A stretch of 64,000 nucleotides of DNA, from positions 124,001 through 188,000 of the forward strand of contig JAHDCD010000002.1 of assembly GCA_020630095.1 (NCBI GenBank). The letters run 5' to 3'. Under the pieces are notes generated by a model that was given only the letters and a program-made list of their open reading frames with translations, was not told where the DNA came from and did not search any database. The position numbers were made by a program, and so were the translations under genes. This DNA is from Rickettsiales bacterium (GTDB lineage: Bacteria; Pseudomonadota; Alphaproteobacteria; Rickettsiales; UBA8987). Of the stretch, positions 27,167 through 35,462 are shown in pieces; position 1 is the stretch's first letter, and every line of letters begins with the position of its first letter.

Positions 27167-27543
27167 GGGTCGGCAGGAATAGGATTATAATTTTCATCAA
27201 CCGAAACAAAAATTATCTCACCTGTGGCAATAAGTTCTTTCTTATCAATGTTAATTGCCCATGCCTCAACTTCAGTAGTCAGTGACGTATTACCAACCTT
27301 TTTTAGAGTCGCATAAACTTCTAAAATATCACCAACGCGCGCTGGCTTATGAAATAGAAAATTATTAACCGCACGGGTAACTATCATAGCTTTACTATGC
27401 ATTTTACAAAGGATAGTCGCACCGATATCCATTTGACCAAATATCCACCCACCAAAAACACCATGTTGAAAGTTTTTAGTATCATGCCCGCAAGATACTC
27501 GTAGCATTAATTCGCCCGAAGGCTCTTTGAAATCTTTAGTCAT
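27154..27543 (-). CDS. Acyl-CoA thioesterase, hotdog fold (YciA-like)
   Basis: Hydrolyses acyl-CoA thioesters. The 129 residues show the YciA/BACH pattern: GGWIFGQMDIGATILC helix, VNNFLFHKPARVGDILEVYA strand and GEIIFVSVDENYNP end. The usual catalytic Asp is placed within the FGQMDIG helix. It overlaps dapF by 8 bp upstream and so lies in an ftsB-dapF-thioesterase minus-strand operon. Confidence 0.85.
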   Translation of the reverse strand: MTKDFKEPSGELMLRVSCGHDTKNFQHGVFGGWIFGQMDIGATILCKMHSKAMIVTRAVNNFLFHKPARVGDILEVYATLKKVGNTSLTTEVEAWAINIDKKELIATGEIIFVSVDENYNPIPADPQKR

Positions 27544-28255
27544 GTTTGCTTACCTTGCCATTCATTAATATCTCGCCAGCGTCGTTATACTTAATTTCTA
27601 GATCACCACCTTGTAATGAAAACTTAGCCCCATTTTTAGATGCAATGCCAAGTTCTACTGCGGTAGCAAATGCCGCGCATGCACCAGTACCACAAGCTTT
27701 GGTTTCCCCAACCCCACGCTCATTAACGCGTAATGCAAAATGATTCTCACCAAGCTTTTCAAATATTCCAACATTAACCCCTTCAGGGAAATCATCTTCA
27801 TCAGCGCGTAAGTTTTTAGCTAATGTGTTAAGGTCGTATTTATTAATATTCGCCTGAGCAAAAGATATATGCGGATTACCCATGTCAACTTTAGCAAAAT
27901 TGCTAGAAACTTCTGAAATCAAGGGTTTACCCATGTTAACTTCAACTTGCTCATCGTTAATTGAAGCTTCTAAAATACGCTCGTTAGTTTCAATGGTAAC
28001 TTGTGCTTTACCCTGTAAATAAGCCACGCACCTAGTAGCATTGCCACACGCGTTACTGCATGAGCCATCCGAGTTAATAATGCGCATAAAAATATCAGCA
28101 TTATCAGACTTGCTCAATAAAACTACGCCGTCTGCACCGCCAGTAGAGGTGTTTTTGCGATCGCATAACTCTACAGCTTCAGCTTGAGTTATTTCGACAT
28201 CAGTAAAGATAAGGAAATCATTACCTAGCCCATCCATTTTAATATAATTATTCAT
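27536..28255 (-). CDS. dapF: Diaminopimelate epimerase
   Basis: Converts LL-DAP to meso-DAP for lysine and peptidoglycan. MDGLGNDFLIF opens the protein. The two catalytic cysteines lie in NACGNATRCVA (alphaproteobacterial form of MCGNGARC) and ETKACGTGACAAF. MGNPHISF is the third signature. At 239 residues it is shorter than the common 270-280 but no motif is missing. Overlaps of 8 bp with both neighbours indicate coupled translation. Confidence 0.95.
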   Translation of the reverse strand: MNNYIKMDGLGNDFLIFTDVEITQAEAVELCDRKNTSTGGADGVVLLSKSDNADIFMRIINSDGSCSNACGNATRCVAYLQGKAQVTIETNERILEASINDEQVEVNMGKPLISEVSSNFAKVDMGNPHISFAQANINKYDLNTLAKNLRADEDDFPEGVNVGIFEKLGENHFALRVNERGVGETKACGTGACAAFATAVELGIASKNGAKFSLQGGDLEIKYNDAGEILMNGKVSKHD

Positions 28256-28526
28256 AAACTATTTTCTCATTCTCGCCAATTAACCCTAAAGATTTACGAG
28301 CCTCTATCTCTAATTTAGTTTTATTCAGATTCTCTTCGGTTAAATCTTCAACTTTCTGTTCTAACTCTTCACGCTGAGATGTTAGTTCTTCGAGTTCTAT
28401 CTGTTTAAGTTCCAAATCTTTGGTAATATTTTGATATTTTATTAACCCTTTTTCGCCCGTTGCTAAGTGATAGCCAAAATAAACTATTAAAAATAGGACA
28501 ATTATATATTTTACGTATTTACTCAA
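28248..28526 (-). CDS. ftsB: Septum formation initiator (FtsB/DivIC-like)
   Basis: Small bitopic division protein that bridges FtsL and FtsQ. The 92 residues have one membrane helix (YIIVLFLIVYFGYHLATG), then a coiled coil (LELKQIELEELTSQREELEQKVEDL) and a tail ending in ARKSLGLIGENEKIVYE, the conserved ARxxLGLxxpdE feature. In other alphaproteobacteria ftsB usually lies near eno or pdhA; here it is joined to dapF with an 8-bp overlap. It is divergent from the rodZ-like gene. Confidence 0.85.
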   Translation of the reverse strand: MSKYVKYIIVLFLIVYFGYHLATGEKGLIKYQNITKDLELKQIELEELTSQREELEQKVEDLTEENLNKTKLEIEARKSLGLIGENEKIVYE

Positions 28527-28552
28527 AATGATTCGGTAACTATAAGAATAGC

Positions 28553-29299
28553 ATGGCTATGGATATAGGTAAAATTTTATCAGAGCGAAGGCAAGAAAAA
28601 TCGCTTACCATTCAAGAGGTGGTAAAGGCGATTAAAATTCGTGGTGTCTATATTCAGGCGCTGGAGGCTAATAATTTCCAAGAATTGCCAGGTGGTATAT
28701 ATACGGAAGGTTATTTAAGGCTATACGCTGAATATCTAGAGGCGGATGCAAATGCGTTAACTGAAACTTATAGAAATTCGATTTCTAATCAAATCCCTGT
28801 AGAAGAAAATTCTACTAATTCAGTAAACGAAACTCCAAATTATTCGGATACTACTCCAAGTAAACTTTTATTAATTTTCTGTTTAGCCCTAATTACAATT
28901 CTTGTAGTTATTAAAAATTATAATTCTCATAAAGAAGCTAACAAAGTTAAAGAGGCTCAAACTCTAGCAGAACGTTTAAATGAAATTATAGCATCTGATG
29001 ATAAAGCAATAACGGTTTTATCTAATGCACAAAGTTTAGTTACTATTTTCGATTCATCTAAAATTTCTCAGCTAGATGGCAATGCAGAAATTATCTTCAG
29101 CTCTATTATGAAAGCAGGCGATAATTACAGCTTCGTTATCGAAAATGGAAGCTCGCCAGTTATCCAAACTGAAGATATTTCTAAGCTAGATATTTTCTTG
29201 GACGGCTACTTAGTTGGCGATATTAATAATTTAGAAGTTAATGATAAAGGTGTGGTTCTAGATGTTAACAAACTTCTATCTAATATTGAATTAGACTAA
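28553..29299 (+). CDS. RodZ-like HTH membrane protein
   Basis: Cytoskeletal adaptor family linking MreB to the rod complex. The N-terminal HTH_25 domain ([25 protein letters not shown] then [30 protein letters not shown]) is diagnostic. One membrane helix ([16 protein letters not shown]) follows near residue 110, then a periplasmic beta-rich C-terminal region resembling DUF4115. Its stop overlaps the ispG ATG by one base (TAATG), reproducing the rodZ-ispG pairing of many proteobacteria. Confidence 0.85.
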   Translation: MAMDIGKILSERRQEKSLTIQEVVKAIKIRGVYIQALEANNFQELPGGIYTEGYLRLYAEYLEADANALTETYRNSISNQIPVEENSTNSVNETPNYSDTTPSKLLLIFCLALITILVVIKNYNSHKEANKVKEAQTLAERLNEIIASDDKAITVLSNAQSLVTIFDSSKISQLDGNAEIIFSSIMKAGDNYSFVIENGSSPVIQTEDISKLDIFLDGYLVGDINNLEVNDKGVVLDVNKLLSNIELD

Positions 29300-30489
29300 T
29301 GACTCACAAGGTCAAAATATCAGACAATCTATATATTGGTGGCGACGCACCTGTTGCTATCCAAAGCATGACCAATACGGATACTGCCAATGCGGATGCC
29401 ACAGTTAAGCAAATCATTGAACTGGCGGATGCTGGCTCCGAGTTGGTTAGAATTACCGTTAATAATGAAGATTCAGCCTCAAAAGTAGCTGAAATCAAGG
29501 CTTCTCTAATAGCTCAAGGCTATGGCGATGTTCCAATAGTCGGCGATTTTCACTATAATGGGCATACGCTTTTACAAAAATATCCGGATTGCGCTACCGT
29601 CCTTTCAAAATATCGCATAAATCCTGGGAATGTAGGTTTTGGCGAAAAGAAGGATAGGCAATTTTCTGAAATTATTGAAATAGCAAAAAACAATAATAAG
29701 CCAGTTCGTATTGGCGTTAATTGGGGCAGTTTGGACCAAGCCTTATCCCAAAAATTAATGGATCAATATGCAGGTAAAATGACTGCGGAAGAAATTGAAC
29801 GCGAAGCAATTTTACAAAGCGCATTAATATCTGCTGAGCAGGCTGTAAAACTTGGATTACCAGAAGATAAAATCATAATTTCATGCAAGGTAAGTAAGGT
29901 AAATTCGCTAGTAAGCTTATACCGAGAACTTGCTAAACGTTGCGATTTCTCACTTCACTTAGGGCTAACGGAAGCAGGAATGGGAATAAAAGGCATAACA
30001 GCATCTGCTGCCGCATTAGGCATTTTATTAAATGAAGGCATTGGCGATACCATAAGAATATCCCTTACTCCTAAACCAGATGAGCCCCGCACTAATGAAG
30101 TTCAAGTTGCTAAAGAATTGCTACAATCTTTAGGTTTGCGTAGCTTCGCACCAGAAGTAACTGCTTGCCCCGGTTGTGGTAGAACTACAAGTGATTATTT
30201 CCAACATTTGGCGCTAGATATCGAAGGCTTTATTAAAGAACAAATGCCTATTTGGAAAACAAAATATAACGGCGTTGAAACTCTAAAACTTGCCGTAATG
30301 GGTTGCATTGTAAATGGCCCTGGGGAAAGTAAACATGCCGATATTGGTATATCATTACCCGGAACTGGCGAAGCGCCAACTGCCCCTGTATTTATTGATG
30401 GTAAAAAAGCTCATACTTTGCGCGGTGATAATATTGCTAACGAGTTTAAACAAATTCTAACCGACTACGTTAAACAGAAATACGCATAA
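29299..30489 (+). CDS. ispG: 4-hydroxy-3-methylbut-2-enyl diphosphate synthase
   Basis: Fe-S enzyme of the non-mevalonate isoprenoid pathway, converting MEcPP to [27 protein letters not shown] is the family start. The cluster cysteines are in TACPGCGRT and [11 protein letters not shown], the latter followed by ADIGISLPG. The 396 residues are the normal bacterial length without the plant-type insert. Coupled to the rodZ-like gene; the 3' end overlaps the convergent rluD-like gene by 20 bp. Confidence 0.96.
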   Translation: MTHKVKISDNLYIGGDAPVAIQSMTNTDTANADATVKQIIELADAGSELVRITVNNEDSASKVAEIKASLIAQGYGDVPIVGDFHYNGHTLLQKYPDCATVLSKYRINPGNVGFGEKKDRQFSEIIEIAKNNNKPVRIGVNWGSLDQALSQKLMDQYAGKMTAEEIEREAILQSALISAEQAVKLGLPEDKIIISCKVSKVNSLVSLYRELAKRCDFSLHLGLTEAGMGIKGITASAAALGILLNEGIGDTIRISLTPKPDEPRTNEVQVAKELLQSLGLRSFAPEVTACPGCGRTTSDYFQHLALDIEGFIKEQMPIWKTKYNGVETLKLAVMGCIVNGPGESKHADIGISLPGTGEAPTAPVFIDGKKAHTLRGDNIANEFKQILTDYVKQKYA

Positions 30490-31381
30490 TCAGCTCTTCT
30501 AACTCGCTAGAATGTTTTTCAAAGCTAAGTACTTCCTTTGTTTCAGGATGTTCAAACTCAATAAAAAACGAGTGCAAGGCTTGCCTGTCGAATAAAGTTT
30601 CTCCATTGCGCCCGTAGGTTTTGTCGCCAATAAGTGGATTACGCTTATGCGCCATATGCACACGAATTTGGTGCGTACGCCCAGTTTCTAACTTACATTC
30701 AACTAGCGAATAACGCGCTTTATTTATCTGCTTTAGTGTGCGGTAATTAGTTAAAGCCTCGCGCCCACCACTTTGCACTATAGCCATTTTGGTTCTGTCC
30801 TTTGCACTGCGCGCAATATTAGCATTAACTTGCCCTAGCGGCGGCGTAACTAAACCATGCACTACGGCATGATACTTCCTTATTAATGTACGATTTTGTA
30901 TCTGTTTCTGTAAATGGTAGTGCGACTTGTTATTAAACGCTACCACCATAAGCCCCGAAGTATCTTTATCTAAGCGGTGTACGATACCTAACCTGTCTTC
31001 GCCACCTCTATCCGCTAAATTTTTATATTTATAGAGTAGCGCATTAACCAAGGTGTCTTCATTATTACCCGCCCCAGGGTGGGTAGTTAACCCAGCCTGC
31101 TTATTTATAACGGCTAAATGCTCATCTTCATAAATAATATCTAATGGAATATCTTTCGGCGTTAAATCTAACGGCTCATTTTTAATTTCTATATTACAAG
31201 CAATCTCGTCATCATCTTGTAATTTATAGTTAGGCTTAACGGACGCGCCATTCACCAAAATATTGCCCGCCTTAACTTGTCCCTTTAATAGCTCGCGCGA
31301 ATATTCATCATATTCTTTGGCTAAAAATGCATCTATTCGCGTTCCAACATTGTGATACTCTATTTTAAAATTTTTTTCCAT
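30470..31381 (-). CDS. rluD: RluA-family 23S rRNA pseudouridine synthase (RluD-like)
   Basis: Isomerises uridines in 23S rRNA, probably in helix 69 if orthologous to RluD. An S4 domain ([31 protein letters not shown]) is followed by the RluA catalytic motif [17 protein letters not shown], with catalytic Asp, and [14 protein letters not shown]. The 303 residues fit RluC/RluD. Assignment to RluD rather than RluC rests on overall layout only. Confidence 0.88.
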   Translation of the reverse strand: MEKNFKIEYHNVGTRIDAFLAKEYDEYSRELLKGQVKAGNILVNGASVKPNYKLQDDDEIACNIEIKNEPLDLTPKDIPLDIIYEDEHLAVINKQAGLTTHPGAGNNEDTLVNALLYKYKNLADRGGEDRLGIVHRLDKDTSGLMVVAFNNKSHYHLQKQIQNRTLIRKYHAVVHGLVTPPLGQVNANIARSAKDRTKMAIVQSGGREALTNYRTLKQINKARYSLVECKLETGRTHQIRVHMAHKRNPLIGDKTYGRNGETLFDRQALHSFFIEFEHPETKEVLSFEKHSSELEELIMRISV

Positions 31382-31434
31382 TGACTTAAAGCCTACGTTT
31401 TATTAATAATACTAGTCCTTAACAAAGTACAGAC

Positions 31435-31914
31435 ATGAAAACGTCACAGAAAACATATTCAATGAAGTTAGGCGAAATCAAGAAAGATTGGTACGTAGTA
31501 GACGCTACCGACCTTATTCTTGGTAGAATGAGCAGTGAAATTGCTCTAATTTTACGTGGTAAAAACAAGCCTTCATACACACCTCACCTAGACATGGGTG
31601 ACAACGTTATCGTTATTAACGCTGATAAAATAGCGTTAACTGGTAACAAAGTACAGGATAAGAAATATTACTGGCACACAGGTTACCCAGGTGGTATCCG
31701 TGAAATTAACGTTGAAAAGCAGTTAGAGAAAAAGCCAGAAAACGTTGTTAGAAAAGCGGTTGAGCGTATGATCTCTAGAAACCCTCTAGGTCGTCAGCAA
31801 ATGAGAAATTTATACATTTATGCTGGTACTGACCACCCTCACGCAGCGCAACAGCCTAAGAATTTAGACATTGCTGCTAAAAACCCTAAGAACAAAAGAA
31901 CTAAAAAGAACTAA
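31435..31914 (+). CDS. rplM: 50S ribosomal protein L13
   Basis: Early-assembly large-subunit protein. [49 protein letters not shown] and the [21 protein letters not shown] signature near the C-terminus are typical. The 159 residues are usual for alphaproteobacteria. Followed by rpsI after 8 bp, the universal rplM-rpsI operon. Confidence 0.98.
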   Translation: MKTSQKTYSMKLGEIKKDWYVVDATDLILGRMSSEIALILRGKNKPSYTPHLDMGDNVIVINADKIALTGNKVQDKKYYWHTGYPGGIREINVEKQLEKKPENVVRKAVERMISRNPLGRQQMRNLYIYAGTDHPHAAQQPKNLDIAAKNPKNKRTKKN

Positions 31915-31922
31915 TAAAAGAT

Positions 31923-32426
31923 ATGATAGATATCCCTACAGAAGTTAAAGAAAATGCAGAAGCTACAGTTGAAACTCAAACAACTGAGAACGTAGCTAAT
32001 GAAAACACACCTGAGCCTCGCGAAGCACAAATTGATGATCTTGGCAGAGCTTATGCTACTGGTCGTAGAAAAGATGCTACTGCAAGAGTTTGGGTTAAGA
32101 AAGGTTCTGGCGTTGTAACAGTTAACGGCAAGAAGATTGATGATTACTTCAAGCGTGCAGTACTAAGAATGGTACTTAACCAGCCATTTGAAGTAACTGG
32201 TTCTGAAAATGAGTTTGATGTAGTTTGTACAGTAACTGGCGGTGGTCTTTCTGGCCAAGCTGGTGCGGTAAAGCATGGTATTTCTCGAGCATTACAAAAC
32301 TACAACCCTGAACTTCGCGCAGCTTTGAAGAAAGCTGGTTTCTTAACTCGTGATTCAAGAGTTGTAGAGCGTAAGAAATACGGTAAAGCGAAAGCTCGTC
32401 GTTCATTCCAGTTCTCGAAACGTTAA
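31923..32426 (+). CDS. rpsI: 30S ribosomal protein S9
   Basis: Small-subunit head protein whose C-terminal tail contacts P-site t[44 protein letters not shown] and the basic terminus RRSFQFSKR are diagnostic. About 40 extra acidic residues precede the conserved domain, an extension seen in alphaproteobacterial S9. A strong terminator follows. Confidence 0.98.
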   Translation: MIDIPTEVKENAEATVETQTTENVANENTPEPREAQIDDLGRAYATGRRKDATARVWVKKGSGVVTVNGKKIDDYFKRAVLRMVLNQPFEVTGSENEFDVVCTVTGGGLSGQAGAVKHGISRALQNYNPELRAALKKAGFLTRDSRVVERKKYGKAKARRSFQFSKR

Positions 32427-32451
32427 GCGATTTGTACATTGCATTATTTAC

Positions 32452-32483
32452 AAAGCCTGCTTAATTTTAAGCAGGCTTTTTTA
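32452..32483 (+). terminator. Intrinsic terminator after rplM-rpsI
   Basis: A 12-bp perfect stem, AAAGCCTGCTTA with TAAGCAGGCTTT, around an ATTT-type loop, runs into a T-rich tract, 25 bp after the rpsI stop. Confidence 0.92.
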
Positions 32484-32513
32484 TTATCTAAAGAAACTAC
32501 ATAAGACATAAGA

Positions 32514-33542
32514 ATGACTAAAAAATTAAATACAGTAATCCTTGGTGCATCAGGCTACACAGGAATAGATTTATACAGATTGTTGCAAGGTCACCCTGAA
32601 GTTGAAGTTAAATATTTAGTAGGTGAATCTAGCTGTGGTAGAGACTTACAAGAACTTTATCCATCAACTATATCATGGGAAACTAACGGCTTAAAATGCG
32701 TTAAATTTGAAGAAGTTGATTTTACAAATATTGATATTGTATTTTCATGCTTACCACATGGTGTAGGGCAGAAGTTAATCTCTACATTACCAGAAAATAT
32801 TCAAATTATTGACCTATCTGCCGATTACAGATTAAAAGATTTAAGCCAATTTGAAAAATATTATGGCAGTGCACATACTGCACCGGAACTTCAAGCAAAG
32901 GCAGTTTATGGCTTAACAGAAATCTATAAGGATAAAATTAAGGATGCTAAAATTATTGCCTGCCCTGGTTGTTATCCAACATCTATGTTGCTTCCACTTA
33001 TTCCAATTAAAGATAAACTAACGGATGCCACAATTATTATTGATGCTAAATCAGGCATGACGGGCGCTGGTAGAAGCTTGCGCGTTGGTAATTTGTTCGT
33101 TGAAATGAATGATAATATTAAACCTTACGCCCTTTCGGGTAGACACAGACACAACAGCGAGCTAGCACAGGAACTAGAAGGTAGAAGCTTCAGCTTTAAC
33201 CCTCAAATTATTCCAACATCTCGTGGTATACTATCTAATATCTATGTTGAATCTAAGGTTAGCATTGCGGAATTAAAGGAAACTTTAGCTGACTTTTATA
33301 AGGATTCGCCATTCATTATTATTCCTGAAGATGACCATTTACCATGCGTACGTGACGTTGCAGGCTCTAATTATGCAGTAATTAATGTATTTACTGATGA
33401 GCTTAACCCTAACCGCGCAGTTATAGTTTCTACTATTGATAACCTTATTAAAGGCTCAGCAGGGCAAGCGGTACAAAATATGAACATCAGATATGGCTTT
33501 GAAGAAACAACTGGTTTAAAAGACTTACCAAAATTTCCGTAA
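32514..33542 (+). CDS. argC: N-acetyl-gamma-glutamyl-phosphate reductase
   Basis: NADPH-dependent third step of arginine synthesis. The Rossmann motif ILGASGYTGIDLYRLLQGHP, the catalytic Cys in IACPGCYPTSMLLPL and the KSGMTGAGRS segment define the 342-residue long-form ArgC. No other arg gene is in the window. It lies between two strong terminators, so it appears monocistronic. Confidence 0.96.
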   Translation: MTKKLNTVILGASGYTGIDLYRLLQGHPEVEVKYLVGESSCGRDLQELYPSTISWETNGLKCVKFEEVDFTNIDIVFSCLPHGVGQKLISTLPENIQIIDLSADYRLKDLSQFEKYYGSAHTAPELQAKAVYGLTEIYKDKIKDAKIIACPGCYPTSMLLPLIPIKDKLTDATIIIDAKSGMTGAGRSLRVGNLFVEMNDNIKPYALSGRHRHNSELAQELEGRSFSFNPQIIPTSRGILSNIYVESKVSIAELKETLADFYKDSPFIIIPEDDHLPCVRDVAGSNYAVINVFTDELNPNRAVIVSTIDNLIKGSAGQAVQNMNIRYGFEETTGLKDLPKFP

Positions 33543-33548
33543 GCGGAA

Positions 33549-33600
33549 ATGAGGGAACGAAGTAATAAAAACTCCTTCGTTCCCTCAATCCTTCTTTTTT
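33549..33600 (+). terminator. Intrinsic terminator after argC
   Basis: GAGGGAACGAAG (33551-33562) pairs perfectly with CTTCGTTCCCTC (33575-33586), followed by a T-run at 33593-33600. It separates argC from the phage-type cassette. Confidence 0.88.
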
Positions 33601-33649
33601 TAAAAACACCCTTCCGCAAGTTTTCTAACTGTTAGATAAGCTAGGCATT

Positions 33650-33997
33650 ATGCCAACGGAAAGAGAAACTTATCATCAATTTATCGAGCCTGAAGAATAT
33701 GTAATATCTGGTACTCAGTCAGACATTATAGAGCTTTACGCCACTTCAATTTCAGGTTTACAAGTGCCAGCAGGACTTTCATCGGATGAAATTTCATTTG
33801 AAGGAAGCACAGACGGCACCAACTTTGCCCCACTTCATCATCCGCTAGAAGATACTTTAATAGCGGTAAAAAATTCAGGCCAAGCAGCTTGTTACCCACT
33901 TAATCCACACCATTTTTATCCGTGGAGATATGTACGCATTAACTTTAACAATCCAGAAAGCGGTGCTGTTGTAAAAGTAGCATTCTACAGAGTTTAG
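33650..33997 (+). CDS. Small phage-type beta-rich protein of unknown function
   Basis: The 115-residue product has no signal peptide or membrane helix. The pattern LPxGLSSDEISFEGSTDGTNFAPL, then YPLNPHHFYPWRYVRINF, recalls small beta-sandwich proteins encoded near tail or lysis genes in prophages and gene-transfer-agent-like clusters. This is a resemblance by pattern, not a confirmed family. It opens a plus-strand cassette ending with holin and endolysin. Confidence 0.6.
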   Translation: MPTERETYHQFIEPEEYVISGTQSDIIELYATSISGLQVPAGLSSDEISFEGSTDGTNFAPLHHPLEDTLIAVKNSGQAACYPLNPHHFYPWRYVRINFNNPESGAVVKVAFYRV

Positions 33998-34007
33998 GTA
34001 ACAAAAT

Positions 34008-34148
34008 ATGAGTTTACAGAACGACATATTGCTAATGTGGGGCACGGATTATCTTGTAGAAGAGATAGAAAATCGCCCCTGCCTAATAACGGATGAACAA
34101 GAAGATATTGTTACCGATGAGGGTATTTGTCTAATTTGGAATGAATAA
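34008..34148 (+). CDS. 46-residue phage-type small protein
   Basis: Short frame starting ATG at 34008, 10 bp after the preceding stop. The ending LITDEQEDIVTDEGICLIWNE has the tandem (L/I)(I/V)T-x-(D/E) pattern seen in tiny proteins of phage structural modules. No ribosome binding site stands out (AACAAAAT precedes the ATG). Spacing, strand and composition support it as a real gene of the cassette. Confidence 0.5.
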   Translation: MSLQNDILLMWGTDYLVEEIENRPCLITDEQEDIVTDEGICLIWNE

Positions 34149-34208
34149 TTAACAAAGGTAGGAAATATCGATATTTCCAGATTTATATTGAAATATAATA
34201 GTAATTAG

Positions 34209-34469
34209 ATGAACGAACAGGACAGAAGAGAAATAGATGCGCTTATACGGCGCGCCGTTAAGGATGGTCAAAAAGATGGCCTTAGAATGCTTGGGTTTAA
34301 TTTAAATGAGCCACAAGAAATTCAGGCCGACCTTCAATATTTACGCAATATCCGCAACGGCACACGCGAACTGCGCCGTCATGTTATAAAGTCTACAATA
34401 TGGGCGTTCATATGTTTTTTTGGCTATTTAGTTTGGGAATCAATAAAGGTAAAATTAAAGGGAGAATAA
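34209..34469 (+). CDS. Small membrane protein of the lysis cassette
   Basis: The 86 residues have a charged helical N-terminal part (NEQDRREIDALIRRAVKDGQKDG) and one C-terminal membrane helix (STIWAFICFFGYLVWESIKV). It is placed 3 bp before the holin gene, where phage accessory lysis genes sit, so it may be a holin partner or antiholin-like protein. No defined family was recognised. Confidence 0.6.
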   Translation: MNEQDRREIDALIRRAVKDGQKDGLRMLGFNLNEPQEIQADLQYLRNIRNGTRELRRHVIKSTIWAFICFFGYLVWESIKVKLKGE

Positions 34470-34472
34470 TTT

Positions 34473-34877
34473 ATGAGTGCAATAATAGGTTCAATAATTG
34501 GCTTCGTAGGAGCGGTAATACCAGATGTTTTTCGTCTAGTTCAAGAATCACGCGATAGAGCGCACGAACTCGCTATTTTCAAATTACAAATTGAACAGCA
34601 AAGGCAAGGTCATACTCAGCGCTTAGAAGAAATTAATGCCACGGCAGATATAAGCGAAGCGCGCACGATTTATAAAACTTATAATACTGGCGTTAAATGG
34701 GTCGATGCGCTTAACGGCACAGTGCGCCCAGTAATTGCCTACGCATTCTTTACATTATATGCGTGCGTTAAATTTACTACTGATACACCAATTTGGAGTA
34801 CCGAGGATCAGGTGATCTTTGCAGGAATTATTTCATTCTACTTTGGTCAACGTGCCATGAATAAGATCAGAAAATAA
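34473..34877 (+). CDS. Holin, 3-TM type
   Basis: The 134 residues have a hydrophobic N-terminus (AIIGSIIGFVGAVIPDVFRL), a helical EIFKLQIEQQRQGHTQRLEEI region, then two membrane segments (TVRPVIAYAFFTLYACVKF and DQVIFAGIISFYFGQRAM) after KWVDALNGTVRP. This layout is that of the 3-TM phage holins found with GTA and prophage lysis genes. It is 0 bp from the endolysin start, so they should be co-translated. It would form membrane lesions that release endolysin. Confidence 0.8.
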   Translation: MSAIIGSIIGFVGAVIPDVFRLVQESRDRAHELAIFKLQIEQQRQGHTQRLEEINATADISEARTIYKTYNTGVKWVDALNGTVRPVIAYAFFTLYACVKFTTDTPIWSTEDQVIFAGIISFYFGQRAMNKIRK

Positions 34878-35312
34878 ATGAATATCTCACAAAATTGCAT
34901 AGAGCTTATAAAGCAATTTGAAGGTTTTAGCTCAAATGTTTACCTAGATTCAGCGGGTTATAAAACCATCGGTTATGGGCATATGCTCAAAAAAGGTGAA
35001 GATTTTATAGAAATTTCAGTATCTCAAGCAGAAGCTCTATTGCTAAGCGATATTAAATGGGCTGAAGATTCAGTTAATAGAAATGTTAGTGTTCCCATTA
35101 GTCAAAACCAATTAGACGCGCTTACATCATTCACTTATAATGTAGGCTCAGGTGCATTACAACGCTCCACTTTGCGTAGAAAACTCAATAGGTATTCCTA
35201 TAATGAAATTCCGAACGAAATCCTACGCTGGACAAAATCTGGTGGTAAAACTCTTCAAGGGCTCGTAAACAGACGCAAGGCTGAAGCCAGTCTTTTTCAA
35301 AATATTCTATAA
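34878..35312 (+). CDS. Phage-type endolysin (GH24 lysozyme)
   Basis: Muramidase cleaving the MurNAc-GlcNAc bond. The 144 residues start IELIKQFEGFSSNVYLDSAGYKTIGYGH, giving the T4-lysozyme triad Glu15, Asp24, Thr30 with canonical spacing (8 and 5 residues between). LDALTSFTYNVGSGALQRSTLRRKLN is the second helical part. No signal-anchor sequence is present, so export would need the adjacent holin. A terminator-like hairpin follows. Confidence 0.93.
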   Translation: MNISQNCIELIKQFEGFSSNVYLDSAGYKTIGYGHMLKKGEDFIEISVSQAEALLLSDIKWAEDSVNRNVSVPISQNQLDALTSFTYNVGSGALQRSTLRRKLNRYSYNEIPNEILRWTKSGGKTLQGLVNRRKAEASLFQNIL

Positions 35313-35340
35313 AAAAGCTTATAAATCTTAAGCATTTTTT
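35311..35340 (+). terminator. Probable intrinsic terminator after the endolysin
   Basis: AAAAAAGCTTA and TAAGCATTTTTT pair apart from one A-A mismatch, ending in six T's, directly at the endolysin stop. It would separate the lysis cassette from the giant autotransporter gene. Confidence 0.6.
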
Positions 35341-35462
35341 AACTTCTCTTTGTTAGTATTGTAATCGGTCCTACTCAAAACGGCTTTGGTCTGCCGTATA
35401 CTTACACACACTAAGTTACACTGTGGCAACGCAACGTAACTAAAAATTATACGGAGAAACAG

